Shown piece after piece: positions 38,031-48,078 of a stretch of DNA of 64,000 nucleotides. Origin of the DNA: Pseudomonas sp. B21-015. Lineage in GTDB: Bacteria > Pseudomonadota > Gammaproteobacteria > Pseudomonadales > Pseudomonadaceae. Location of the stretch: positions 992,001 through 1,056,000 of the forward strand of contig NZ_CP087196.1 in NCBI RefSeq assembly GCF_024749285.1, read 5' to 3'. Each line of letters starts with the position of its first letter. The first letter of the stretch is position 1. Under the pieces are notes generated by a model that saw nothing but the letters and a program-made list of their open reading frames with translations, made no database searches and was not told where the DNA came from. Both the position numbers and the translations under genes were made by a program.

Positions 38031-39731
38031 TCAGTCCTTGGTGACCCGGTTGATTTCTTCAAGGCTGGTGATGCCTTGCATGGCCTTGAGCAGGCCCGAA
38101 GTGCGCAGGTCGTTGAAGCCGTCCTTGCGCATCTGGAGGTCGATTTCCAGTGAGTTGCCTTCGGCCATGATCAGCCGTTGCAAATCCGGTGTGTTCTTGA
38201 CCACTTCATAAATGCCTACTCGCCCTTTGTAACCGTTGTTGCACTGATCGCAACCGACCGGTTCATAGATCGTGAACGAGCCGATGCGTTCCTCGGGGAA
38301 GCCTTCCTTGAGCAGCGCCTCGCGGGGAATTTCGATGGGTTTCTTGCAATGACTGCACAGTTTGCGCGCCAGGCGCTGGGCGATGATCAGGCTGACCGAG
38401 GTCGCGATGTTGAAGCCCTGAATCCCCATGTTGTGCAGGCGGGTCAGGGTTTGCGAAGCGCTGTTGGTGTGCAGGGTGGAAAGCACCATGTGCCCGGTTT
38501 GGGCGGCCTTGATGGCGATTTCGGCGGTTTCGAGGTCGCGAATTTCACCGACCATGATCACGTCCGGGTCCTGGCGCAGAAACGAGCGCAGCGCCTGGGC
38601 GAAATCCATTCCCTGCCTGGGATTGACGTTGACCTGGTTGATGCCTTCCATATTGATTTCTACCGGGTCTTCGGCAGTGGAGATGTTGATGTCGACGGTG
38701 TTGAGGATGTTCAGACCGGTATAGAGCGACACGGTCTTGCCTGAGCCGGTGGGGCCGGTCACCAGGATCATCCCCTGTGGCTGCTTGAGGGCGGCCATGT
38801 ACAGGTCTTTCTGGTCGGGCTCATAGCCGAGGGCGTCGATGCCCATTTGGGCACTGGACGGATCGAGGATCCGGATCACCACTTTCTCGCCCCACAGGGT
38901 CGGCAGGGTGTTGACCCGGAAGTCGATGGACTTGCTTTTGGACAAGCGCATCTTGATTCGCCCGTCCTGGGGTTTGCGCCGTTCGGATATGTCGAGGCTG
39001 GCCATGACTTTCAGCCGGGAAGCGATGCGATTGGCCAGTTGTGTCGGTGGCTTGGCGACCTCATGCAGGATGCCATCGGTGCGCATCCGCACGCGGTAGG
39101 TTTTTTCGTAGGGCTCGAAATGCAGGTCGGAAGAACCGCTCTTGATCGCATCGAGCAACATCTTGTGGACGAAGCGCACCACGGGCGCGTCATCGGTATC
39201 TTGCCCTGCGATGGAATCCTGTTTCTGGTCATCGACCGACTCGATGTCCAGGCCGTCGAGGTCGACATCGGCCATGTCTTCCAGGCCGGTGGAGTGGTTG
39301 TCGAAGAATTTCTCGATGGCATCATTGAGCTTGTCTTCCTCCACCAGGATGGCTTCGGTGCTCAGCCCGGTGCTGAACTGGATGTCATTGATGGCCTGGT
39401 GATTGGTCGGGTCGGAAATCCCCACGAACAGCTTGTTGCCACGCCGCCAGAGAGGCAGGGCGTGGTGCTGACGGATCAGCTTTTCGCTGACCAGCCCACG
39501 GGGTTGGGTTTCCTTGTCCAGGCAATTGAGGTCCAGCAGGGCCATGCCGAAATGATCTGAAGCGACTTCGGCGACCTGCCAGCTTTTCAGCAGTTTGTTC
39601 TGCACCAGATAGCTGACGAAGGAGATTCGACTGCGTTGGGCTTGCTGATACGCCTGTTGCGCACTTTGGTCAGTGATCAGCTCGGCCAGTACCAATTGCT
39701 TGGCCAGACCGCTAAGGGCGATGTCATTCAT
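38031..39731 (-). CDS. pilB: Type IV pilus extension ATPase PilB
   Basis: The 566-residue ATPase has an N-terminal GspE domain, Walker A GPTGSGKT, an Asp box, Walker B (DPDVIMVGEIRDLETAEIA) and a tetracysteine zinc site CSHCKK with CDQCNNGYKGR. It powers pilus extension from the cytoplasmic side. The order pilB-pilC-pilD on the minus strand, divergent from pilA, is the standard Pseudomonas cluster. No promoter for it was defined; the divergent pilA control region lies upstream. Confidence 0.96.
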   Translation of the reverse strand: MNDIALSGLAKQLVLAELITDQSAQQAYQQAQRSRISFVSYLVQNKLLKSWQVAEVASDHFGMALLDLNCLDKETQPRGLVSEKLIRQHHALPLWRRGNKLFVGISDPTNHQAINDIQFSTGLSTEAILVEEDKLNDAIEKFFDNHSTGLEDMADVDLDGLDIESVDDQKQDSIAGQDTDDAPVVRFVHKMLLDAIKSGSSDLHFEPYEKTYRVRMRTDGILHEVAKPPTQLANRIASRLKVMASLDISERRKPQDGRIKMRLSKSKSIDFRVNTLPTLWGEKVVIRILDPSSAQMGIDALGYEPDQKDLYMAALKQPQGMILVTGPTGSGKTVSLYTGLNILNTVDINISTAEDPVEINMEGINQVNVNPRQGMDFAQALRSFLRQDPDVIMVGEIRDLETAEIAIKAAQTGHMVLSTLHTNSASQTLTRLHNMGIQGFNIATSVSLIIAQRLARKLCSHCKKPIEIPREALLKEGFPEERIGSFTIYEPVGCDQCNNGYKGRVGIYEVVKNTPDLQRLIMAEGNSLEIDLQMRKDGFNDLRTSGLLKAMQGITSLEEINRVTKD

Positions 39732-39804
39732 TGGGATTCCGGACGCAGACGGTTAATGACTTATAGCCTAGTCAAGCAGTGGAACCAAACCCGCCGGGGT
39801 AAGG

Positions 39805-39819
39805 TGACAAAAAGTGTCA
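39805..39819 (+). promoter_or_regulatory. Candidate PilR binding site upstream of pilA
   Basis: TGACA and TGTCA form an inverted repeat spaced by five bases, about 74 bases upstream of the pilA -24 element. Known PilR sites contain GTGTC cores, and GTGTC is present here at 39814-39818. Assignment to PilR is inference. Confidence 0.4.
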
Positions 39820-39892
39820 GATAGTGCGGATTATGGGGATAGGAAAGGTCTTGGCGTTGATCTCGCGCCCCGTCAGCAGGGGGGAGGGGCGG

Positions 39893-39909
39893 TTGGCATG
39901 GGCTGTGCT
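39893..39909 (+). promoter_or_regulatory. Sigma-54 promoter of pilA
   Basis: TTGGCATGGGCTGTGCT has GG at 39895-39896 and GC at 39907-39908, the obligatory 12-base offset of -24/-12 promoters, and matches 10 of the conserved positions. It lies about 49 bases upstream of the pilA start; pilA is a known RpoN/PilR gene. Confidence 0.75.
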
Positions 39910-39957
39910 GTGCCTTGTTCAGATCATGAGATTTCGACTCATGCATGGAGCCTGTCT

Positions 39958-40368
39958 ATGAAAAATCAAAATGGTTTTACCTTGATCGAACTGCTGATCG
40001 TCGTGGCGATCATCGGGATTCTGGCGACGTTTGCGTTGCCGCAGTATTCGAAGTATCAAGCGCGGGCGAAGGTCACTGCGGCGCTTGCAGAAATCTCGGC
40101 ACTGAAGGTGCCTTTGGAAGACATTATCAATCAAGGCACCGATCCTACCCTCGCGCTGATCGGCGGTACGGCGACCACAGGTAATTGCACGATTACGGCA
40201 TCGGGTACTTCCTCTACCGGTGTGGGCAGTATTGGTTGCACGATCCTCAATGCTCCAGGGCCGGTGCTCAGCAAAACCATTACGCTCTCGCGTACGCTCA
40301 CCGGTGGCTGGACATGCGCCACCACGGCTCTACAGGAATACGCGCCTAAAGGCTGCACCGGCGCCTGA
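39958..40368 (+). CDS. pilA: Major type IV pilin PilA
   Basis: From ATG 39958 the protein has 136 residues and starts MKNQNGFTLIELLIVVAIIG, a perfect class III signal with cleavage after Gly6 and Glu at mature position 5. Cys pairs occur in GNCTI/GSIGCTI and in WTCATT/KGCTGA, the last likely closing the C-terminal D-loop. It is short, like many environmental Pseudomonas pilins. The frame could be extended upstream to 39814, but the pilin signal sets the start. Divergent pilB lies upstream and a terminator follows. Confidence 0.95.
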   Translation: MKNQNGFTLIELLIVVAIIGILATFALPQYSKYQARAKVTAALAEISALKVPLEDIINQGTDPTLALIGGTATTGNCTITASGTSSTGVGSIGCTILNAPGPVLSKTITLSRTLTGGWTCATTALQEYAPKGCTGA

Positions 40369-40388
40369 TCCATATTGCCAGGCATAGC

Positions 40389-40427
40389 CAATGCCCCGCT
40401 TCTCACGACGCGGGGCATTTTTTTTGT
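40389..40427 (+). terminator. Rho-independent terminator of pilA
   Basis: AATGCCCCGC and GCGGGGCATT pair around a ten-base loop and are followed by eight T, 20 bases after the pilA stop. Confidence 0.9.
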
Positions 40428-40526
40428 GGGTCATTTGAGGGCGATTCGGATAATCAGGAAAATCCCCGGCAATTCATTGCGTTAGGCCTGCGTTAAAACC
40501 CGCAAGTTGCATGTCGATAAACTCGA

Positions 40527-40547
40527 AGTCATGCATTTTGCATGACT
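40527..40547 (+). promoter_or_regulatory. Palindrome, candidate enhancer site for the BON-gene promoter
   Basis: AGTCATGCA and TGCATGACT form a perfect nine-base inverted repeat around TTT, about 60 bases upstream of the sigma-54 promoter of the BON gene. A related half (TTGCATGTC) occurs 30 bases earlier, at about 40507-40515. The activator is unknown. Confidence 0.4.
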
Positions 40548-40607
40548 CCGGAAATTATCATTTTTATTAAGTTATTGATTTTTAAGTGTTTTGTTTTATT
40601 TTCTCAG

Positions 40608-40624
40608 TTGGCACAGCGTTCGCA
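40608..40624 (+). promoter_or_regulatory. Sigma-54 promoter candidate of the BON-domain gene
   Basis: TTGGCACAGCGTTCGCA has a perfect TTGGCAC -24 box and a TCGCA -12 box, with GG at 40610-40611 and GC at 40622-40623, exactly 12 apart. It lies 66 bases upstream of the start codon in an AT-rich gap. Confidence 0.6.
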
Positions 40625-40689
40625 ATATCCCTGTTAACCCTGCTGACAAGACACGCAGCAGACTTTCCAGAAGAACAGGAGTTACTCGT

Positions 40690-41046
40690 ATGAAGAAGTT
40701 CGCTATTGCTGCCGCTACTGCTACCGCGCTGACCCTGACCATGGCCAACGCTGCATTTGCACAGACCATCCAGACCACCCAGTCCCCTATGGTGCTGGCT
40801 GCCGGTGAAGTGACCAAAGCCAAAGAAGCTACTTCCGATACCTGGATAACGACCAAAGTCAAAGCAGACCTGGTGACCGAAAAAGGCATCCCGGGCACCG
40901 ACATCAAAGTCGAAACCAACAAAGGCGTAGTGTCACTGTCGTCCACCGTTGCGGTGACTGACGCTCAGAAAGCAACCGCCGTGGCCATCGCCAAGAAAAT
41001 CAAAGGCGTCAAAGCGGTATCCGCTGACGGCCTGAAAGCCGAGTAA
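40690..41046 (+). CDS. Periplasmic BON-domain protein (OsmY-like)
   Basis: From ATG 40690, preceded by AACAGGAGT, the protein has 118 residues. A signal peptide (MKKFAIAAATATALTLTMAN..AFA) is followed by one BON domain (SDTWITTKVKADLVTEKGIP, GVVSLSSTVAVTDAQKATAV, ALKKIKGVKAV-like end). BON domains bind phospholipid surfaces; OsmY is the stress-linked example. Many Lys residues make the mature protein basic. A sigma-54-type promoter and an upstream palindrome suggest control by an enhancer-binding protein. It forms its own unit, with a terminator downstream. Confidence 0.9.
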   Translation: MKKFAIAAATATALTLTMANAAFAQTIQTTQSPMVLAAGEVTKAKEATSDTWITTKVKADLVTEKGIPGTDIKVETNKGVVSLSSTVAVTDAQKATAVAIAKKIKGVKAVSADGLKAE

Positions 41047-41152
41047 GGCAAGGCTTCTCGCCTGGACCGGGAGAAGACGCGGCAGGCGGGCCGAGTCATA
41101 CGCTTGTCGCTTTTTGAGAGTTCATGCGAACGGCCACAGGGACGTGGCCATT

Positions 41153-41183
41153 ACAGGCCCCGACATTCGTGTCGGGGCCTGTT
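41153..41183 (+). terminator. Strong hairpin after the BON-domain gene
   Basis: ACAGGCCCCGACA and TGTCGGGGCCTGT form a perfect 13-bp stem with a TTCG tetraloop, about 105 bases after the BON gene. The tail TCTATT is not a pure T-run, but the stem is strong. The 200-base gap also holds a lone half-REP at 41208-41220. Confidence 0.75.
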
Positions 41184-41244
41184 CTATTGGGAGCAACGCA
41201 GAAACAACTGTGGGAGCGGGCACCCACATTGAATTGTGGCGGGT

Positions 41245-41541
41245 TCAATTACCGCGTTTGCTGGTGATCTGCACCAACCGGTTGCCTTCAAAGCGCAGGT
41301 ACTGGTACATCCCGCTGTTGGGTCCGTAGGTCCATTCCTCGACCTGAAACTCTTCCCGTCGATTGGCGCTGCGCTTGTAGCCAAGCAGGTCACGGGCGAC
41401 AGGCTCTCCGCATTTTTGCAACACTTCACTGGACCTGTCCCCGACGCTGATCAGCTGGCTGCCGCAGCGCAGGGTATCGGCCGCAACGGCTTGGCCGGCG
41501 GCCAGCATCAAGGCCAGATTCAGAAGCCAGCGCGCGCCCAT
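41245..41541 (-). CDS. DUF2845 small secreted protein
   Basis: The protein has 98 residues from ATG 41541, which overlaps the stop of the DUF748 gene as TGATG. It carries a signal peptide (LLNLALMLAAGQAVAA), then LRCGSQLISVGDRSSEVLQKCGEP and VEEWTYGPNSGMYQYLRFEGN, a pattern typical of DUF2845. The two Cys probably form a disulfide. The function is unknown. A GTG one codon upstream is also possible. Confidence 0.85.
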   Translation of the reverse strand: MGARWLLNLALMLAAGQAVAADTLRCGSQLISVGDRSSEVLQKCGEPVARDLLGYKRSANRREEFQVEEWTYGPNSGMYQYLRFEGNRLVQITSKRGN

Positions 41542-44504
41542 CACTCGGCATCCAGGTGCATGGCCGTCACCACGCGGCCATCGCTTTCGGGCTCACCGAG
41601 GTTGGCGTCGATGAAGTACACGCGGTCATCGGCCAACTGCCCTTTGTCCACCAGGTAGTCCTTGATGCTGCTGGCCCGCTCTTGCCCCAGTTGGCGCAAC
41701 AGCACCTCGCTGGAGCTCCAGAAGTCGATCACGCTTTCACGCATTTTTTTGCTGCGCTCTTCCTTGCCCAGGTCCTTCCATTCGGCGGGTGGCTGGATTT
41801 TGAGACGCGTGCGGTAGATCCCTTCAAGCAGTGGGCTTTTCTCGTTGTCCGGCACGTTCAGCAATGAGGCCTGGGCCGGCACTTTGTCTCCGCGGCGCTG
41901 GAGCATTTTGTAGTAGTTGTACTGGTATTCCCGTTCCAGGCGTTGCTCGGCGAGCAGCGGGCCGTCGCTGCTCTTGGCGGCGGTGCCTTCGATTTCCAGG
42001 CGCAGGGCCGGACGCTCCTTGAGCGCTTGGGACAGTTTGATCAGTGTCGCTTCGGCTTCCTTGCTCAAGTCGCTTGAACCCGGAGCAAACGCCACGGTAC
42101 CCAGGTCCTCTGAACCACCGCCGCTGACCAGCCCGCCGATCATTTTGAACGGAGCCGCGGCCGCCTTCACGATCAGATTGCGCAGGGTCTGCCAGATGAT
42201 CGGCATGATGCTGAACTGCGGGTTGTTCAGGTCGCCGCTCACCGGCAGCTCGATGGAAATCTTGCCGTCGACATCCTTGAGCAAGGCAATCGCCAGTTTC
42301 AGCGGCAGGCTTACGGCATCCGGACTGTCGACTTTTTCACCGAGTTGCAGCTGTTCGACCACCACTTTGTTTTCGGCCAGGAGCTGGCCGTTGGTGATCC
42401 GGTAATGCAGATCCAGATTAAGCCGGCCCTTACGGATGCGGTAGCCGGCGAACTTGCCGGAGTAGGGCGTCAGGGTTGTCAGTTCCACCCGTTTGAAACT
42501 GGTGGCGATGTCCAGGCTGGCCATCGGGTCGAACGGGTTGACCGAACCCTTGATGGTCACCGGCGCATAGCGGTCGACCTTGCCTTTGACGTCGACGCTG
42601 GCCGGTTTTGCCTGCCGGCTATCGATGGTGCCGATCTTCCCGTTCAGCTGTTGAACGGCTGTGGCGAAGTTCGGGGTCAGGCTGAAGTCGGCGAAGTTCG
42701 CCGAACCGTCATTGATGGCGATGCTGCCAATGTGGATGCCCAGCGGTTTTTCTTTTCCTGCCGCCGGTTTGGCTGCGGCGGTTGTGGTCGTTGTGGCGCC
42801 GGAGTCCGCCGGTTGCGGGATCAGCAGGTCATCGATGTTGGTGGTGCGGTCATCGTTGATCATGAAGCGCGCATAGGGCTGGAACAGATTGACCTTGTCG
42901 ATCGACAGGCTGTCGCCATGCTGATAGTTCAGGCCTTCGAGCACCAGCTGCTGCCACTTGAGGAAGTCTCGGGTTTTCAGGGTGTCGAGGGTATGCAGTT
43001 GATCGACCTGGGCGCGGCCGGTGACGCTGAACGCCAGTGGCTCGGTGCTTTTCAGGTCGACCGCCAAATCGCTACCGAGCATGCCGCTGCGCAGTTCGAG
43101 GCGAATGAAGGGGGTGATGTAGGACTGGGCGACGCGCAGGTCGATGTCCTTGGTCTGCACGTTCAGTCTGGCGCTGATCGGGGCCAGATTGACCACGCCG
43201 TCCGCGGTGAGCTTGCCTTGCTTGCCCACGCCCGTGTCGAGCTTGAGGTTGAAAGGAGAGCCATTGAGGCTGTCGAAATTTTGCAGGTCCAGGTTCAGCG
43301 GTCCGAGCTCCAGCGCCACGGCGGGTTGCGCCTTACGGTCGGTCAGGTGCACCTGATAATTGCGCAGTTGCACGTCTTTGAGCAGCACTTGCCAGGACTT
43401 GCTTGGCGCGGTCGGTTCAGGCTTCGGTGAATCGGCTGCCGCTGGTGTGCTGGCGGGTTCGGCGTTGGCTTTGGCGGCCGGTTTGGACGGTTGACTGGCG
43501 AACAGTTTTTGCCAGTCGAGTTGCCCATCCGCTTCGAGGGCGGCCCAGGTTTCCAGTTTCTGGCTGCGAATCTTGCCGACCACCACTTGCTGTTTGGCCA
43601 GATCCACGGTGGTTTCGCTGATGTCCAGCCGTTCGAGCTTCGCCAGCGGTCGGCCGTCCGGCGCCTTGATGGCGAAAGGCGCGACGCTGACGGCGACGTT
43701 GTTCAGTAGCAGTTCGGTTCCCTTGGACAGGTTGAGTTTGTAGTCGGTGCTCAGGTTCAGGACACCGTTTTCCAGGACCAGCGGCACAGCATCGCGCACA
43801 TAGGGCCAGAAGGATTTCATCTTGCCATCGGTGATTTTCAGCTTACCTTCGGAGGCGATCGGGATCAGGCTGAAGTTACCGGTCCAGTCGATCTGTCCAC
43901 CTGCCGGGCCAACGGCGACCAATGTCATGTCGGCGCTGTCTTCGGGCAGGGTGCTGAGGTTTTTCAGTTCGAAATCGAGTTTGTCGTAGATGAATTCGAT
44001 GGGTTCGCTGGGCCGTGCATCCTCGAAATGTACGGAGCCGCCGGCCAGTTTGATCCGCTCCACGCGCAGCGGGAATGGTCTGGCGTTCGGGTCGACCGGG
44101 GCCGGTTCGCTGGCGGGGATTTTGAACAGCCCGAGCAGGTTGAGTTTGCCGTCCTTGCCGAAGAGGATTTCGGTCTTGGGTTTGTCCAGCTCGATATCGG
44201 ACAGGTGCAGCGCCTTGGTCCAGAGGCTGTCGATCTGCAGGTTCGCGTACAGGCGTTCGAAGCCCACTTGTTCCTTGCCCGGCTCGCCGACGACCAGGCC
44301 CCAAAGGGTGACTTCAAGGGTGAACGGGTTGAGTTCGATCCGCGAAATCGTGGCGGGCGTCGCGGCGTAGTTGGCCAGTTGTTGGTTGACAACCCGCAAC
44401 GCGATGCCCGGCAAAATCAGAAAACCCAGCAGGCTATAAAGAGCCAGTGCAGTCAACAGGGCGCCGATAGCGCGAATCAATCCTTTGGGCATGTGCGGTT
44501 TCAT
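41541..44504 (-). CDS. Giant DUF748 (AsmA-like) envelope protein with an OmpA-like end
   Basis: From ATG 44504 the protein has about 987 residues: one N-terminal membrane helix (ALLTALALYSLLGFLILPGIAL) and then a long beta-rich region typical of DUF748/AsmA-like proteins (DLHYRITNGQLLAENKVVVE, ELPVSGDLNNPQFSIMPIIW). A Pro/Ala-rich linker sits near residue 350. The last 190 residues start with LGTVAFAPGSSDLSKEAEAT and finish with ERASSIKDYLVDKGQLADDRV, like the first and last parts of an OmpA C-domain separated by an insertion. AsmA-like proteins are thought to act in phospholipid transport to the outer membrane. Starts at 44492 or 44558 are also possible. Confidence 0.85.
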   Translation of the reverse strand: MKPHMPKGLIRAIGALLTALALYSLLGFLILPGIALRVVNQQLANYAATPATISRIELNPFTLEVTLWGLVVGEPGKEQVGFERLYANLQIDSLWTKALHLSDIELDKPKTEILFGKDGKLNLLGLFKIPASEPAPVDPNARPFPLRVERIKLAGGSVHFEDARPSEPIEFIYDKLDFELKNLSTLPEDSADMTLVAVGPAGGQIDWTGNFSLIPIASEGKLKITDGKMKSFWPYVRDAVPLVLENGVLNLSTDYKLNLSKGTELLLNNVAVSVAPFAIKAPDGRPLAKLERLDISETTVDLAKQQVVVGKIRSQKLETWAALEADGQLDWQKLFASQPSKPAAKANAEPASTPAAADSPKPEPTAPSKSWQVLLKDVQLRNYQVHLTDRKAQPAVALELGPLNLDLQNFDSLNGSPFNLKLDTGVGKQGKLTADGVVNLAPISARLNVQTKDIDLRVAQSYITPFIRLELRSGMLGSDLAVDLKSTEPLAFSVTGRAQVDQLHTLDTLKTRDFLKWQQLVLEGLNYQHGDSLSIDKVNLFQPYARFMINDDRTTNIDDLLIPQPADSGATTTTTAAAKPAAGKEKPLGIHIGSIAINDGSANFADFSLTPNFATAVQQLNGKIGTIDSRQAKPASVDVKGKVDRYAPVTIKGSVNPFDPMASLDIATSFKRVELTTLTPYSGKFAGYRIRKGRLNLDLHYRITNGQLLAENKVVVEQLQLGEKVDSPDAVSLPLKLAIALLKDVDGKISIELPVSGDLNNPQFSIMPIIWQTLRNLIVKAAAAPFKMIGGLVSGGGSEDLGTVAFAPGSSDLSKEAEATLIKLSQALKERPALRLEIEGTAAKSSDGPLLAEQRLEREYQYNYYKMLQRRGDKVPAQASLLNVPDNEKSPLLEGIYRTRLKIQPPAEWKDLGKEERSKKMRESVIDFWSSSEVLLRQLGQERASSIKDYLVDKGQLADDRVYFIDANLGEPESDGRVVTAMHLDAE

Positions 44505-44597
44505 CTGTCGGAATCGGAGTGCCTTGGAGTATGGCATGCGTTTGCGGTTCCGAAGCAATCATGCTTTATAGGAATTGTCTGACTATGGGCGGGATTT

Positions 44598-45614
44598 TCA
44601 GAGCTGCAGGATCAGCGTTTTCAGCGGCGGCTGTTGATCCATCGACGGGAAATCGCCGCCCGGTTTCATCACTGTCCACTCGCGAACCGGACGACCAGAC
44701 TTCTCTGCGCAGCGTAAAACCTGTTCACGCCAATCGTCCATGCTGACCTTCGCCAGGTTGTTGCAGCAGATCAGCACGCCGTTGTCGGCGGTGGCCAGCA
44801 GCGCCGGTTTGAGCAGGCTCTGGTAGTCGCGCAACAGGTCGACCGTACCGAAGGCACTCTTGGCCCAGGCGGGTGGATCGAGCAGCACCAGATCGTACTG
44901 ACGCTGATCCAGACGTTGATAGCTTGGCAGTTTCTGCCCGCGACGCTGGCTGATGGGCAGGCCCGCCAGTTGGCGGATCGCCGGGAAGTAATCGGACTGG
45001 ATGAATTCCATGGTCGGTAATTGCGGGTTGAGCAGGCCGTTCTCACGACCGACCGCCAGATTGCCTTCGGCAAAGTCCAGGTTGCACACCTCGCTGGCAC
45101 CCCCGGCCGCGGCACTGAGGCCGACGCCACAGGTGTAGGCGAACAGGTTCAGCACACTTTTGTTTTTACTGTGCGCCTTGACCCAGCCGCGGGTGTTGCG
45201 CAGGTCGAGAAACAGCAACGGGTCCTGGCCGGCGTGGCGCCCGCGAACCCGGTAGTTGAGCCCCCATTCGTGGCCGATCAAATCTTGCAGGGCGGCGTCG
45301 TCGGCGCGGTAGACGGTGTCTTCGCGGTCGATGCGCGAGTTGCCGCGGGAACGGTCGTTGTAGACCAGCAGGGTGTCGAGGCCCAGCTGCTGATTGACGG
45401 TCTCATGCAGTTGCAGCAGGGCGTCACGCTCCAGTGCCTGGTGGAAACTTTGCACCAACAGTTGCGGGCCGTAGCGGTCGACGGTCAGGCCGCCGGCGCC
45501 TTCCTGGCTGCCGTGGAACAGGCGATAGCAATCGGTGCCCTGCTGATGCAGCTCGGCGAGCAGGTCTTGGCGACGATCAAGGGCGGCGCACAGCGCCTGA
45601 TTCAAGGAAGACAT
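44598..45614 (-). CDS. Class I SAM-dependent methyltransferase (RlmI/RlmK-like)
   Basis: The 338-residue protein has the SAM-binding motif VLNLFAYTCGVGLSAAAGGA, the catalytic DPPAWAKSAFG (of the DPPxF/W type) and QGTDCYRLFHGSQEG in the N-terminal part. This is the RlmI-like 23S rRNA cytosine/guanosine methyltransferase layout, although the PUA domain of RlmI is short or missing. The exact target base is not clear. It lies between the DUF748 gene and a REPIN. Confidence 0.82.
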   Translation of the reverse strand: MSSLNQALCAALDRRQDLLAELHQQGTDCYRLFHGSQEGAGGLTVDRYGPQLLVQSFHQALERDALLQLHETVNQQLGLDTLLVYNDRSRGNSRIDREDTVYRADDAALQDLIGHEWGLNYRVRGRHAGQDPLLFLDLRNTRGWVKAHSKNKSVLNLFAYTCGVGLSAAAGGASEVCNLDFAEGNLAVGRENGLLNPQLPTMEFIQSDYFPAIRQLAGLPISQRRGQKLPSYQRLDQRQYDLVLLDPPAWAKSAFGTVDLLRDYQSLLKPALLATADNGVLICCNNLAKVSMDDWREQVLRCAEKSGRPVREWTVMKPGGDFPSMDQQPPLKTLILQL

Positions 45615-45676
45615 GCTGGGCGCCTTGCAGGAGGGAATTGGGGGCGCGGGAGTTTAACAGTTTGGGCGATGAAGAA

Positions 45677-45773
45677 CCTGTAGGAGCGAGGCTTGTCCGC
45701 GAAGACGGCGGCACAATCAACATTGATTTCGCCTGACACACCGCTTTCGCGGGCAAGCCTCGCTCCCACAGGG
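45677..45773. repeat. REPIN: inverted REP pair
   Basis: Two REP arms (TAGGAGCGAGGCTTGTCCGC at 45681-45700 and its inverse ending TCGCTCCCACAGGG at 45760-45773) enclose a 45-base spacer. The spacer has CAACATTG and GCCTGACACACCGC, also found in the REPIN at 60676. Confidence 0.88.
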
Positions 45774-45779
45774 ACGTGA

Positions 45780-45999
45780 CTAGCGCTCGATGGCCAATGC
45801 AACGCTCTGACCACCACCGATGCACAGGGTGGCCAGACCTTTCTTGGCGTCACGCTTGATCATTTCGTGCAACAACGTCACCAGCACCCGGCAACCCGAG
45901 GCGCCGATCGGATGGCCCAGGGCGATGGCACTGCCGTTGACCTTGCTCAGGTCCCATTCCAGGCCCTTGGCCACCGCCAGGGATTGTGCCGCGAAGGCT
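45780..45999 (-). pseudogene. 3' remnant of a thiolase (acetyl-CoA C-acetyltransferase) gene
   Basis: Only the last 70 or so residues of a thiolase remain: [31 protein letters not shown] (catalytic His region) and [17 protein letters not shown] (catalytic Cys) to a normal stop. A full enzyme needs about 390 residues. The homology begins exactly at the acs stop codon, so a deletion has fused the region. No start codon with a convincing ribosome-binding site was found, and the fragment lacks the N-terminal nucleophile Cys. Confidence 0.75.
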
Positions 46000-47937
<1,938 letters not shown>

Positions 47938-48016
47938 GACGGTTCCTTATGCTTGTTATGCGACAAGAATAAAGATGCGCCCTGTGAATTTTGAGTTCAA
48001 GTGTACATAGAACCAA

Positions 48017-48070
48017 TGTGGGGGCGAGCCAGCCCGCTCCCACAGGGTCAGTGCTGACCTGTGGGAGAGG
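48017..48070. repeat. REP-derived palindrome between pgi and acs
   Basis: TGTGGGGGCGAGCC and AGCCCGCTCCCACA face each other, followed by a second hairpin (GTCAG-TG-CTGAC) and a further GTGGGAG half. It is a degenerate REP cluster that can fold as hairpins after pgi. Confidence 0.65.
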
Positions 48071-48078
48071 GTGTCAGA

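Noticed and set aside
41208..41220. Half REP sequence CTGTGGGAGCGGG
   Set aside because: It is a single half unit of 13 bases with no partner arm; noted only as a possible decayed REP.
45780..45974. Functional small thiolase
   Set aside because: The frame lacks the first 80 percent of the enzyme, including the nucleophilic Cys and the subunit core, so it is treated as a remnant.
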